In this document: piece after piece, positions 36,161 through 48,619 of the stretch
How the letters are laid out: the number at the start of each line of letters is the position of its first letter
How positions within the stretch are numbered: the stretch's first letter is position 1
Assembly: GCF_003590095.1 (NCBI RefSeq)
Contig: NC_039494.1
Span: 2,294,001 to 2,358,000 of the forward strand
Direction of reading: 5' to 3'
DNA from: Trichoplusia ni
Taxonomy: Eukaryota > Arthropoda > Insecta > Lepidoptera > Noctuidae
Length of the DNA stretch: 64,000 nucleotides
Notes under the pieces: model-generated
Told to the model about the DNA's origin: nothing
Database searches by the model: none
What the model saw: only the letters and a program-made list of their open reading frames with translations
Made by a program: the position numbers and the translations under genes

Positions 36161-39100
36161 ATGGAAGAAGAAGTCGGTATAAAAGGTAAGTTTAAAAATA
36201 AACAACCATCAAAAGAAGCGTGGAAGCATGGTGTTCTTAATATAGTGATAAGAGCATCACGCTGCCGGCGAAACGTAAGCGTTATTATAATTTAAAAGCG
36301 CTTCAAATGACATATAATTTTATTTTAGTTTTTTCTCTCGACGCTTACGCCCCAGAAACGTGTTCACACAATACAGTTCCATTTTGTTTAGGCATTGTCG
36401 CAACACGACGCAATACCGGAATGTGAAGTTATTTCACGATATAACTCAATAGTTCTCATGAATTCTAGAAGCATTTTCATTGCATATCAATCGCTTTGAT
36501 ATAGGTTAATTGAAATCAATCAGAGCTCGTTGAGAAGTGACCGCTTTTTGATGTAAATCAAAAGTAAGCTGGATAACATTAGAATGCTTTTGAAATGGGT
36601 CTGTAATTTCACAGCTAGGTTTAACTTACGTCGGACATCGTAGTAAACAAATTATAAACATTATAGTTGAGCACACTTGTAAATATAGGCCCTTTCTAAA
36701 TTAACTCAGTTATAAAAGAAAAAACGTAGCTGTAGGTATCTTTAAGTTATTGTTACCAATGTCGTTTATTTGGGACAAATCTCCTATCTTAACATATTAT
36801 AACACTGGTTGTAATGCCACTATCAATCACAGCTTTATGAAAAAAGAAACATATTAAACATAGAGGTGCTACTGTTCAATAGATTTTTTCTTTTTCAGTG
36901 ACAAGGCTTAGGAGAAGGTTGTCTGTTGATGCTGATGATGTTTTGTCACCCTCCTCACAGTCAACACCAACAAAGAAGAGGAGTGGAAGACTTGCAGCTA
37001 AGCCACAGTTGGAACTCATTGATGAAAATGGTAAGAATTTATTGTTATATTTTTTTCTTATGCTGATTAAGCCATATTTTACTTAATATTTGCACCAGCC
37101 AGTAAGTGTTCAGCTGTAGGCCAATGACCTCTCTAAAAAACATAATGTTCCCCACACTGTATCATTGGATTTTGAATTAAGAATGATTGAACTCAAGTTG
37201 TCAGTTGGGGTCTTGCCATACTCTCACTCATACTCATTGTTATTCAATTATCCAGTATTGGTATAAATAAGAGATGAAATACAGAGATTTGAAATGACTG
37301 CACTATTTATGACCAATGTATAATACTATTTTATCTTTAAAATAAATGAGGTATTTATTTAAATGTGTAAGAAAGTCCAACTAAACTATACACAGATACT
37401 TTGTCTTATTTATGTCTCATAATAAATCCTACACAAATAAAACAATGCCACACAAAAAAGGTTGTTACAACATGCTGCAGAAGTGAGATAGATTTTAAGC
37501 TCCCTGAGGCCTTTCTGATTGAATCTTATGTGAATATTCAACTATTGCTTATGCCAGAGGTCATTACTGAGTAATCTTTATAGGTGTTTGATGTGTGATA
37601 AGTTTATATTTCCTATTTATAGTTTGTAGACATAGCTGTGTTTGTTCATTGATAAAAATTTAATAAAGAATCATAAAATGAATCAAGTACTTTTTAATTA
37701 TTTTTCTTTCATTGAATCTTATTTGTCTATTAATAAATTCTACTATTTTCTAGACTGAGTCTTAACTAGACCAATGAATCTCCTATTGTTTCAGTAATAG
37801 ATATTTTTACCATTGAACTATATTTTATTCTAATAAATATGTTCTGCTGTGCTTGATTTTGAAGGTGCTTATGCATAAATGTCAATAAAGTCATAAGCCA
37901 ATTTACAATTTAACCTCCCGTTAATGATTTTATTGTTTGAAATCATCCAATCATATCAACAGTTTTTTCTATTTTATAATTAAGAAATTAAAGTAAATTA
38001 TTAACCAAAAGCACTACTGCTGATTTGAATTAGATAATTTTTCAACTCTCTTAAATTCGCTACAAAACGCCTTACAGTACCAGACCTTGTTCCAAACAAG
38101 ACAACCAAAGCCATAGCCGCAGAAGAAAAAGTACTCACACCAGCAAGACGCAGCCAAAGGATTCGTTCTAACACAAGCATTCTATCGGAGACTCCAGAAA
38201 TTGAAGAGAAGAGTACTCCAGCAAGGCGTACAACCAGAGTCAAGTCTAATACCAGTCTTGTAGCAGAGGTGACAAGTACTACCACACCAAGAGCTAAGAG
38301 AGCAGCAAGGAGGAATTCTCAAATAGGTTAGATTACAGTTTTTATTACCTTATTCTTATCAGTTGATTGATGTACAACCTGGTAAGTCTTAAACTACTTG
38401 AAGGATGTGACTGCACAAACTCTTGTAGAATGGTGCTTGATTCTACTAGTTTCTGCTTACTGCTTTGTGTGTATTTGGCCAGTCCAAAAATGTTACAAAG
38501 TGTGTTGGATTGACCTTACAGCCCAATCATACAGTAACATAATTATTATGTTCTGATTTTTTTCTGAATTATTCATAAAGTTTCCCAAGATGATAATATA
38601 TTTATTCCATTACTTAATAATTCTGGCCCTGAGATAAACCTTTTTTAAGAAGCATGACCACTGAGTAATAACCAATTATTTTCATTTCCAGGCAGTGACA
38701 ATGAAGCCCCTATTACTCCCGTCAGACAGACTCGAAGAACTCGGAAAGACTCCACATCCAGTGTGGACAAAACAGGTAAATATACAAAGGCTTATTAGTA
38801 ACTGAAATATTACTTAGATGTCTGGACTTGTGAGAAAGAACTATGCGGCTAGCAAAGCTACCTACCGCTCTCGCGGGCCTCCGCGGAAGACGCGCCGCAC
38901 ATCTATCTTGCATTCGATGTGTAATTTGAATGCCAATGAATATTATTATTAATAAATACACAAGATAAAAACTTCTTCCTTTCGACTATTACAGCTGACA
39001 AAGGCAGCCAAATCAAAGAAGCCATTGTTGAAGAAACAGAAAACTCTGACAATAACAAAAAGGATTCACCCATCAGGAAGAGTCCCAGATTGAGTGAAAA

Positions 39101-42100
39101 GGCTCTTAGCAAGGCACAGCCAGTGGTTCAAATAGAAAAACTTGACTTAACAAGCAAGACTGATACATCAATGACACAAAAGGAAAACAAGGAAACAACA
39201 AAGGCAGTAGAAGAAAAGCCATCTGAAAACAACAACCTTTCAATTACCAGTTCTAAATTGATTAAAGACTTAGATGATGCACCCAAAAAAGCCAAAAATG
39301 ACATGAATAAGAGTGCCAATGCTTTATATGACGAAGCCTTACCTAAACCCAGAAGGAGCAGAACTAAATCATGGACAACTATATCCGTAGAACCTTCACA
39401 TGACAACAATTTCAATAGTGACAGTGAAGTATTTAAAAAGGACAGCAAAAAGAAAAATAGTACACTTAATACCTCCAATATGTCTGGTTCTGGAGATGGT
39501 ATTATGAACACAAGTAACAAACAGAATGAAGACGTTAACACTTCAGTACTTTCAGATAAGAAAAACAAGAAGCGTCAGGAAAAATCCTTGATCATGGATA
39601 CTGAAACCACAGATCCAGTTTTAAGTGGATCACCTAAACTAAAAAAGTCAGAAGTTATATCTGAAGATTCGTCAGATTCCAAAAAGGATAAAAAAGAGCG
39701 TAAAAGTTTAAATACGTCTAAAGAAGATACTGTAACTGAGAAACTGTTCCAACAACCACCTACTGGCCTTATCACATCTTTAGTATTCATTGACGACTCT
39801 GACTCAAATCATGAGAGTGTTGGCAAAGGAAATACAGAGAAGGACTTTGACAGTGGAGATCAATGCGTACCAGTTGTTGACCATGGTTTAGGATCCAACG
39901 AAACTAAAGAAGCCGCAAATAACTTGAGCTACGAACCAATGGATGTTGATGAAACTCTACCTGAAAATATATCTCTATCGACTTTCGCACAGAAGAATAA
40001 TTCAGTTAAACTCGATGACAAGGAAAATGAATCACAAAAACGGAAGTCATTAAATATTTCTCAAATTAAAGACAACAGTTTGTTGAATTCTAAAAGAAAG
40101 TCATCTATTTCCAATGTTGTTTCGGAAGATACTCTTGATGGCACTAACTTGCCAAGTCGAACATCTTTGGATAAGAGCTCAGTAAATAATAGCTACACTA
40201 ACAATTCTAAACGAAATTCTTCTGTTTTTAATGTCTCAACCATAGACTTGAAACATAACATTGAAAGTAATGTCAAAAGATCTAAAACTAAGTCTTTGAC
40301 TGCTGAGGAAGTTAAAGACGTGATCATGGAGGAAATAACCAATAAATCAAATAGAAGGCCTTCATTATTAGAAGATAGCATTAAAAATTCTAGCACAACG
40401 TCAGCCGGAGCCCTCGTTATTGATGAATCTGTTAATACGAGCCTTAACAAATCTAAAAACAAAAACTCAGTATCTGCAATAGTTGCTGAAACTGAGAAAA
40501 GAAAGTCTTCAAACTCAGACTCGGTTAATGTTGATGATGTAATGAATAAAAGTGAAAATAAATCTAAAGATAAATCATCAATTTTAAATGAAGTAAATGA
40601 TGCAGATAAAAGTCTCAGTAAGTCGAAAAGAAAATCTTCAATAGGACAAGAAAATCATGATAAGACTGACAATGCCAACAAAAGCACCTTAGTGTTGTCT
40701 CAGTTAAAAGACTTATCTCAAAGCGAATTAAATGCTGAAACTAACAACCTTAAAGAATCTAATGATACCACAGCAAAATTATCAAAATCCGTTAATACTC
40801 CAAATGTAACATTAGATAAAGACTCTGATAAGAAGAATTTATCACTAACATATTTGACAAGCACTCCTTTACAGCAGAAGTCGTTGAAAAAGTTGGGCAT
40901 GCAGATCAATAGTTCAATAATCACACCAAGCAGTACAACTAAAATAGAGAAGAAGAATACTACGAAAAACTCTACAAAAGAAGCTTCTATCATGTCGCAA
41001 GATTCTTCCGAAGATGATGAGTCTGAAGAAGATGATGACTCAGAAGCATCTGAAGAAGAAGAAGAATCATCTTTAGAAAAAAGCAACTTGATGGACGATG
41101 AGGCCGAAGAAGCAGGTGAGGGTTACGAATCAGGAGACAGCAGAGATGAAGACGAAAAGGAATACGAGGAACAAAACGAGATTGTAATTAAAGGTGAAAC
41201 TCTAGACTCTGATGACGAAGAAGAATACTCAGACGATGAATACGAAAAGGATTCATTCATAGTTAGCTCGGATGAGGAAGATAATGATCTACTTAGCGGA
41301 TCAGGCGATGACCTTGATATGAGCGATAATGAACTGAAAATGACCTCAAAATCTAAAAAGAAATACAACGAACGTAAGTCCAAAGAACAAAAGAAGGCTT
41401 CTAGAGAAATGTTTGAAGCGAGACATCAGCTGGATGATAAAACTGGTTCTAAAAAGAAAAATAATCGTCAACGTTTAGACTCGACTTCCTCTGAATCTGA
41501 TGACGAAGTAAAAACACAGCCGAAGAAAAGGCGTCAAAGAATTGACTCTAGTCAAGACAGAAGCAATGTGCAGTCTGATGCTGACAAGTCTTTAACCAAG
41601 AAGAAGACGCCAAGACTAATGTCAGTATCCTTTTGTGAAGATAATGAAAAAGAAACAACCATTCGTGAAGATGCTGAATCAGAGGAGAAGAGCAAAGGGC
41701 GTGAAAACAAATCTAGTCAAGAAGATATCAGCAATGCTCAGTCTGAAGCCGATAAATCTATCTCAAAGAGAAAGATAGCCAGGCGCATGTCAGTTTCCAT
41801 TTGCGAAGATGACGAAAAGGAAAAGTCTGTTACCGAAGTCTCTGGAACCGAACCAAGAAACAAAAAGCTTCCTCTTGATAATAGTCAAAATGTAAGCAAT
41901 GACCAGTCTGACCCCGAAAAGACTTTATCCAGTAAAAAGAAAAAGATAAACAGACGTATGTCTGTATCCATAAGCGAAGATATTGAAACGAATGAGGAAG
42001 AAATCACTATTCGTGAAGAAGCTGAACCAGGCAAAGATGACCCATTAGCATTGCAGCATGCTATTAAAACAGAACCAAAGACTCCTCAGAAAGATTTAAA

Positions 42101-45100
42101 TATTTCAACTGTAGCAGTTACCAGTGTTGATGATGCGGAACAAGTCAATGTTGACGAAAATGTGACAATCTTGGAATCTAATCAAACATCAGACCCATTA
42201 CAAACCACTATCGCTCCTGACGCTGACATCCACGAGGATGACGATAGCGAAGATTCTATCAGTGAAAATGAAGAAATAACTGAAAACTATGAATCTATGC
42301 TTAACAATTTAAACAATATTACCTCAAAGAAAAATAAAACTCAGGACATCTCCTTGAATTTAGACAAAAAGACAAAACAGAAGAAGAACAAAGAACCTAT
42401 TGTAGATCAACTGAATCTAACTCAAGTTAAAAAATCAAAGAAAAAGAATGCAACTGTTGTGGATGAACAACCTAAAGTCGAGGAGAGTAAAAATACTGAG
42501 AAAGAAAAGCAAGTATTAGTATTTTCCGAAGGTTCGTCGGATTCTATTGACATGAAGTTATTGTTCCCTGAAGACAGCAATGACAGTGAAGCTATAGGCG
42601 TAAACAAGAACGAGCAAGCCAAGGATAGCAAGAAAACAGACGAAAACACCGAAGTTCCTGATGATTTCATACCATTGAAGAGAACTGAAGGCAAAACAAA
42701 CATTCTTGAGAATTCAGGTGGGTACTTACTATATTATACAGATTGTTCTACACGTCTGTGCTCGCGGCGCTGTGTGCGGACTTCTTGCAGCGATTGCTTA
42801 TTATTGAACCTTTAATTTCTATGTCAATGACATAAATAAAAACAGTATTAGTGCACAACATCACTTTATATTTACTAGGGTTACTCATACATGGAGCTGT
42901 GCGCTACTTTTGCATTTAAAATAACACCAGTAAACGAGTAACACATCCCATGTAATTTTGTACAGCGAGATTTTAAGAACCTTTATTTTTAAACTCTATT
43001 TCTCATTTTGCTAATAACTGGCACAATAACTTCACTTAAAATGTTACTGAAACAGTTTACTATAGTCAAAGGCAAATGCACTTGTAAATTCATATTTCTG
43101 TTTGATCTTATTTTGCTTTTGTTTTATATTTGTTCAAGTGTTTAATTATACATGTAATTTTCAGAAACCATTAACAAGTCTGTGGATGAATCAGTGTTGA
43201 ATGTGAGCAGTAAGAAGAAAAATAAGCGCAAATCAGCACAGACTGTGGAAAATGAGGATATCATGAGTAAGTTTTAAGAACTAAATTAATTAACCAAATA
43301 TTTTCGATTGAAGTATTCTTTTTTTCTTTCTTACCTGGTGCCACATCTCAAGAGTCAAGTCTGTGATCTAATAAACATGATTTTTTGTTTTGTTAGTTGG
43401 CCCAATCCGCAATCTGCGGTGCATCTTGCACCGCTGTTAGGAAAAGCCTTAGCTAAGCCATAATTGATACCATGGGGGATGTTTGTTATTTATATATCTG
43501 TATTCAACAACCGTTCATTGGTGGTTATTATTTTTTTTTAATAATTTAGTATTTAGTAACATTTTATTTATTGTAACACATTAGTTGCAATTTTTACTAA
43601 AGTTAAAATTTTCATAGATAAACTGTAGACTGTAATCTAATCTTTTGATTACACTTTGCAGCCTGTCAACGTCTAGAAATGAATATAATTAATCAAGCAT
43701 TATACACACACATTTTAAACAGAAAATTTCATTATTCCAGATGAGCAGGAGACAAATTTGAATTTCTTTATTGATACAACTGGGGATCTTGCTGACAGTG
43801 AAAAGAATGATGCTAACACTTCCATGAAGAGCAGTGCCAAAAAGAAAAAACAGAAGAATAACGTCTCCTTTGTTAATATTGAAGAGGAAAAACCTGGTAT
43901 TTTTTTTTTATTTATTTAGCACCCCAACAGTACAATTACCTTAAAACTTAACATTTACATTTTTAAAGTGTATGTAGATTATGCCATTAATATTCTTATT
44001 GCGCTTGCCAGAACCATTTATCCATTCTATCTCATTACATTATTCCTGTAAAATAATGAGTGACCTGTGTGAGAACCCCCAAATTGTTTTCATTATTTTG
44101 TTCATGGAACAATAACATGTCTGCTTCTTATCCCTCTTTAATGACTATTTTTACCAATCCATTTTTTTATTCATGTTTGCATTCATTTCTCTCTCTTCCT
44201 AGTTTGTTAGGGGTAAAACATAATATGTGAACATGTTTTATTACTCCTCATCAAGCTGTGACTTTGATTTCATTATTTCAGGCCATGAATCTGATGATGC
44301 ACCACTCGAAGTTTCGTACCAAAGCAACAGGAACACAACTCAAATTGAAGAGGAACCTGCAGCTGAAATTCTAAACGAAAGTGCCAAAAAGAAGAAGAAA
44401 AAGAATAAGAAGGGATTGAATTCGTCTGTAGTTGAAGAAATCAGCTTATTTGGACAAAAAGGTTAGTTTTCTTAATTAGCTGATATAGACAACATGCAAG
44501 GATCCGACAATTTGGGATCAATTGTCGAATCATATATCAGATACCAGAGCTACATAGCTTCTCATTGTAAAGCATCTCACACTATATTTCTCACATCATC
44601 TAAAAGAGCCTTAACTCATAGTCACTCAGTCAGTGCATGTAATATAGACTTAAATAGTACTTAGTTTATAACATTAATAAATATAGTATCTTAAAATGTT
44701 CATTGTTTTGCAGCTAACGCAGGTGACAAGTCAAACACTTCGATCACAGAAGGCAGTGCTAAGAAGAAGAAGAAATTGTTGGAATCTCAAGTGGAGCAGG
44801 AAAAAGGTGTGTATTCGTTCGTATAAGATAAATATTAGTGTATTAACTGAATTTAAAATAACTTAAATAGAATTCCAAGAACTTTGATCTTGATTTTCTT
44901 GCAATACATACAGGCAATGTATAATAATAGCGATCAGCTTGTAACTTTCTAACCTTCATACAAAACTTTGGCTTTTGACTCCTTTCTATTTTATGGTGTT
45001 TAACCAACTTGTCTTATTGACAAAGACAAGGTTGTCAATGAGATGTGTATAAACAAGATTTGACGCCTGTCTTGGGAACAGTTTTACGTATTCCCGTTTT

Positions 45101-47392
45101 TATCCAAAATTGTTAACATGTAATCTATCACAATGATTTTGTCAAATGTTTATGTTCTTTCACAGAGGGCGATACAAACGTTTTAGTTCAAAATGTTTCA
45201 ATAGGCAGTGCTAAAAAGCAGAAACAGAAAACAGCTGATGAGAGTTCTGGAGTGGAAGCTTCTGAAGGTAAACTACGTGATAACCAACTCGCTGACCCTT
45301 GTCTAGTCTGAGCCCTCGAACGTAACTTTGTATTGGTAAAATAATTTTTTTAGACCCTGACACAAAAGGAGGTAAAAATATTTAATAAAAGTATTTGCTT
45401 TAGTCAATATTTATCGCCTCTACCCATAAGAATGAATAGGGTATTTGGCCAAAAAAAAATCTGTTTAGTCCATCAGACATAATATTTCCATAAATATTTT
45501 ATACATAGTTTTTCTTTTATCCCTTAAACAAAAATAAAGGGGAACAGTGCTTTGAAATCTCGTGTTATGTCACTTACTACACCTAATTTAGCCAATACCA
45601 AACTTTTTTGCTTGTTATCGTCCTTACTTTTTAAAGATGTGATAAAATTATAAATAGTTATTCAATATTTTTGGAAATCTGTCTGACAGACTATGTAGTT
45701 TTTTTTTGACAAATACCCTATATATTCATATCGATATTAATTTAATCATTTTTGAAGTTTATTAGTATTTTTTTTTTATGTAGTTTCGGTCCTGACGAAC
45801 TTTGCTGTACAATAATTTGTACCTTCAGTTTCGCTTTAGTATTTGAATATACGTTGACCATGTATATTGATTGACCAATTTCTTACAGAAGGCAACAACT
45901 TAAACAATGAAGATACGTCAAAGAAACGCAAACGTAAATCATCCGCGAATCAAACCATAGAAGACATTGTTTTTGAAAGTAAGTATGAATACCTACCATA
46001 AATTTTTCATCACACCACATCATATGGCTTTCCGCATTTTAACTCCTGATAGGTTTAAAATGAAAGAACTACTCTACTTAAGATACAATAAGTATGCCAT
46101 GCCATTCTTTTCTTTACACAATGATTCTAATTCTATAAACTTTTCAGGTGAGCTAAAACTCGATACTTCTAAGGACTCCACTGCTAAACAGAAGAAGAAG
46201 AAAAGGAAAATATCACAAACTAATGACGACACTGAAAAAACTGATGTTCAAGGTATTATTGAGAAACAGTCTTCTCCAATTTTTTTAGTTTACGTGTTTC
46301 GTGATAACTTAACACATGAGTGTACAATAATAGAATACTACAATATCAATAAATATTACAGATTTTATAGGACTCCATAGCTATAACCGAAATAGCATGT
46401 CCATGATATCGTAAAATGTAAAATTTTGTAACTAGATCTTTTTTTTCTACAATCATATACTCTTCTCATTATAATAAAAACTAAGTGATTATGAAATTTT
46501 ATTTCGCAACTTTCCATATTATGCCTCAAACACAATTGAAATAATTTTTTTTTGTTACAGAAATAGTAAAGGAATCTCAAGATCAATCTGATGTTAAAAA
46601 TAGCAAGAAGAAAAATCAACCACTACTTCAAGATATTGAAAATGGTATGTTCATAAACTTAATTTTATGTCCAAAGAGATAATGGGTGAAATCAAAAATG
46701 TAAATTATTATAAATATGTGTATATAATATTAATATAATATTTTATAGACTTGTTTTATTTCTTTGCAGGTGAGAAAGGAGCCAAGAAGAAAAATAAAAA
46801 GCGAAAAGAGAGAGATGATGATGAATGCAGTAACATTTCAAAGGTTTGTATTACTTCAGCAGTTGGTAACATATTATTGAGATAAGGTTCACTCAATTGT
46901 ACTTTACTAATTTCTATATATTTACAGATTCATAAACAAAATTCCTTTGACAAGGTGCATGTTCCTCGGTTACCAACAGATGTTCTACAACAATTAGAAG
47001 ATAAACCTAAACTAGAGACTCTCGATGCAGAGAAACCAAAAGTCATTGCTACATCATCATTTTTAGTAGAACAAACTAAGAAGAGAAGAGCTAAACCTTC
47101 GAACTATTTGGAAGAAAGTGTTTATTTGAATGACTCTGTAGAAGAGAAAAAGCAAAGAGGTTTAGTGAAAAACCCAAAAGTTCTGCCATTCATACCGACA
47201 GCTTCAACATCGCATACTGGTTTTACCACCAAGTTTGAAGTCAACATTATACCTCAAACAACGCAATTTGTCGCTCAGTCTAGTGAAGTGCCTAATTTTA
47301 AAAATGATTATCTCTCCAAAAAGAGAATAAAAAAATTAGGCACCTTTGAAAAGTGTAAAAGACTAAGGAGTGTCAAACTTTCTAAATTTTAA
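36161..47392 (+). CDS. Large charged, repeat-rich nuclear protein (slender lobes-like?)
   Basis: Fifteen exons give about 1887 residues: 36161-36185, 36899-37030, 38078-38326, 38692-38775, 38995-42717, 43165-43266, 43741-43896, 44282-44461, 44714-44806, 45166-45267, 45889-45978, 46148-46252, 46561-46644, 46770-46843, 46928-47392. All junctions are GT-AG and keep frame. The start is set by an upstream in-frame stop. The N-terminus has basic blocks (RLRRRLSVD, KKRSGRLAAKP, TPARRSQRIRSNTS repeated). Giant exon 5 has KRKSSI-type sites, an acidic stretch (about residues 830-945) and three tandem units ending RRMSVSICED (about 1004-1180). Exons 6-14 each bear a SAKKKKK-like basic unit. The last exon, residues about 1734-1887, is the least repetitive and ends in a basic RIKKLGTFEKCKRLRSVKL. 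Alternating basic and acidic low complexity recalls nucleolar proteins such as Treacle, Nopp140 and Drosophila slender lobes. The last is my best guess but is unproven. It is probably nuclear. Confidence 0.85.
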
Positions 47393-47594
47393 CAATAATA
47401 TTTTGATGAACTAATTGCTACGGTACCGCCTCAATACTATTCCAGTGTTAATTTAGTATATAGGCTTTGTTTTAATTGTACTCATTTGTTTCAATCTTTC
47501 AATAATTTTTATCTTAATTATTATGTCTTCTAGAAACATGTTATTGTTACAAAATTGAAAAAAAAAAGAGTCAGTGTTTGGCTATGAAATTAAA

Positions 47595-47600
47595 AATAAA
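47595..47600 (+). terminator. Polyadenylation signal AATAAA for the 36161-47392 gene
   Basis: This canonical AATAAA lies 203 bases past the stop codon and is the first one downstream, followed by T/GT-rich sequence. A second AATAAA at 48081-48086 could serve a longer 3' UTR. Confidence 0.55.
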
Positions 47601-47945
47601 GTTTTTCATGTTTGAAGATTTTGAACTAATGTTGAATGTTGACAATTGTGTTTAGCATGATTATTTTTTTCTCGTCTTGTGTCATATCTTTTAAAAAATA
47701 TACATTTTGTGTTATGTAATTAGCTTTTAAGATGCCTGGAATCAAAGCTTTGTGTAATTTACTGCACAAAACATTATGGAAGGCTATGATACAAGGCATT
47801 TACATTGTTGATACTTTTCTTTATGATGCCGTATCTGTTGTATTAAATTTTTTCTATGACTATAAATATTTTAAAGTATCAATAATATCAAAGAAATGAT
47901 TTCTACGTTTTATGACAAGTGTTTGTAATATTTTGTTTCTTTTGA

Positions 47946-47955
47946 TTTTCGCGCC
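47946..47955. promoter_or_regulatory. E2F-like site TTTTCGCGCC
   Basis: It matches the E2F/DP consensus (TTTSSCGC). It lies between the slender lobes-like gene and jumu. Similar sites occur at 48162, 48863, 51116, 52124 and 54551. Confidence 0.3.
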
Positions 47956-48099
47956 ACTTATTGCAAACTTTTCGAAAATGGCCACTAGAGAGCGCTGGCG
48001 TCTAAAAAAAGTGGTATCGCCCATGTGTCTTGAGTTTTCAATTATATTTACTTAACTTTTGACATTTTATTATTTTCTTCAATAAAAATATACTTTCCA

Positions 48100-48228
48100 A
48101 TGAGATGATTATTTCAACACACATTTTTATCGGTATAGATATACACACACGGTAGAAATACTTCCCGCCTTATCATGCCGGTGTAAACAAACCGCCATGT
48201 TGTTGTGAATGGACGAGCCATGTAATCG
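48100..48228 (+). promoter_or_regulatory. Candidate first (untranslated) exon and promoter of jumu
   Basis: A CpG-richer segment follows the end of the previous gene and contains a TTCCCGCC E2F-like box (48162-48169). It ends at a consensus donor ATCG|GTAAGT (48228/48229). It holds short upstream frames (ATGTTGTTGTGA at 48197). Joining to the jumu coding exon acceptor at 54614 would leave these out of frame. A similar donor ATTCG|GTAAGT ends another candidate first exon at 48619. RNA evidence is needed to decide between them. Confidence 0.3.
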
Positions 48229-48539
48229 GTAAGTATTATTAAAATTATCTATTCAAGCACACTATGAACAAAAATACGAATTTAAAAATTAAAATAGATT
48301 TTTTGCGATCTACTGAAATTATTATAAGACGATTTCTTAAATTTGCTTCATAAACAGTATCCCAATTGTGCTATGACGTCAACTCACGTTTAGCACTCCT
48401 CCAATGGGATCGTTTTGCATTTAGTCACGTGGTCTGTATCGGCCAATAGAATCGAAGACCATTCTTTGTGTACCTTTTCACAGAATAGTAAAACAGATTG
48501 TGGTTTTTATATGGAGTGAGTGGTGTATATCTGTCAATC

Positions 48540-48619
48540 TAATGACGTTAAAAACGTAAATGTGTGAAATTCAGGATTATTCGGTCGAGCTTAAGGATAT
48601 TTATAGCAATAAATATTCG
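48540..48619 (+). promoter_or_regulatory. Alternative candidate first exon of jumu
   Basis: It ends at ATTCG|GTAAGT (48619/48620), a consensus donor, and lies about 390 bases past the first candidate exon end. It could be an alternative leader exon spliced to 54614. Confidence 0.25.

Noticed and set aside
39128..41383. Several long minus-strand frames (up to 146 codons) opposite exon 5
   Set aside because: They are antisense shadows of the lysine/serine/aspartate-rich plus-strand exon and appear as serine/leucine/phenylalanine-rich text.
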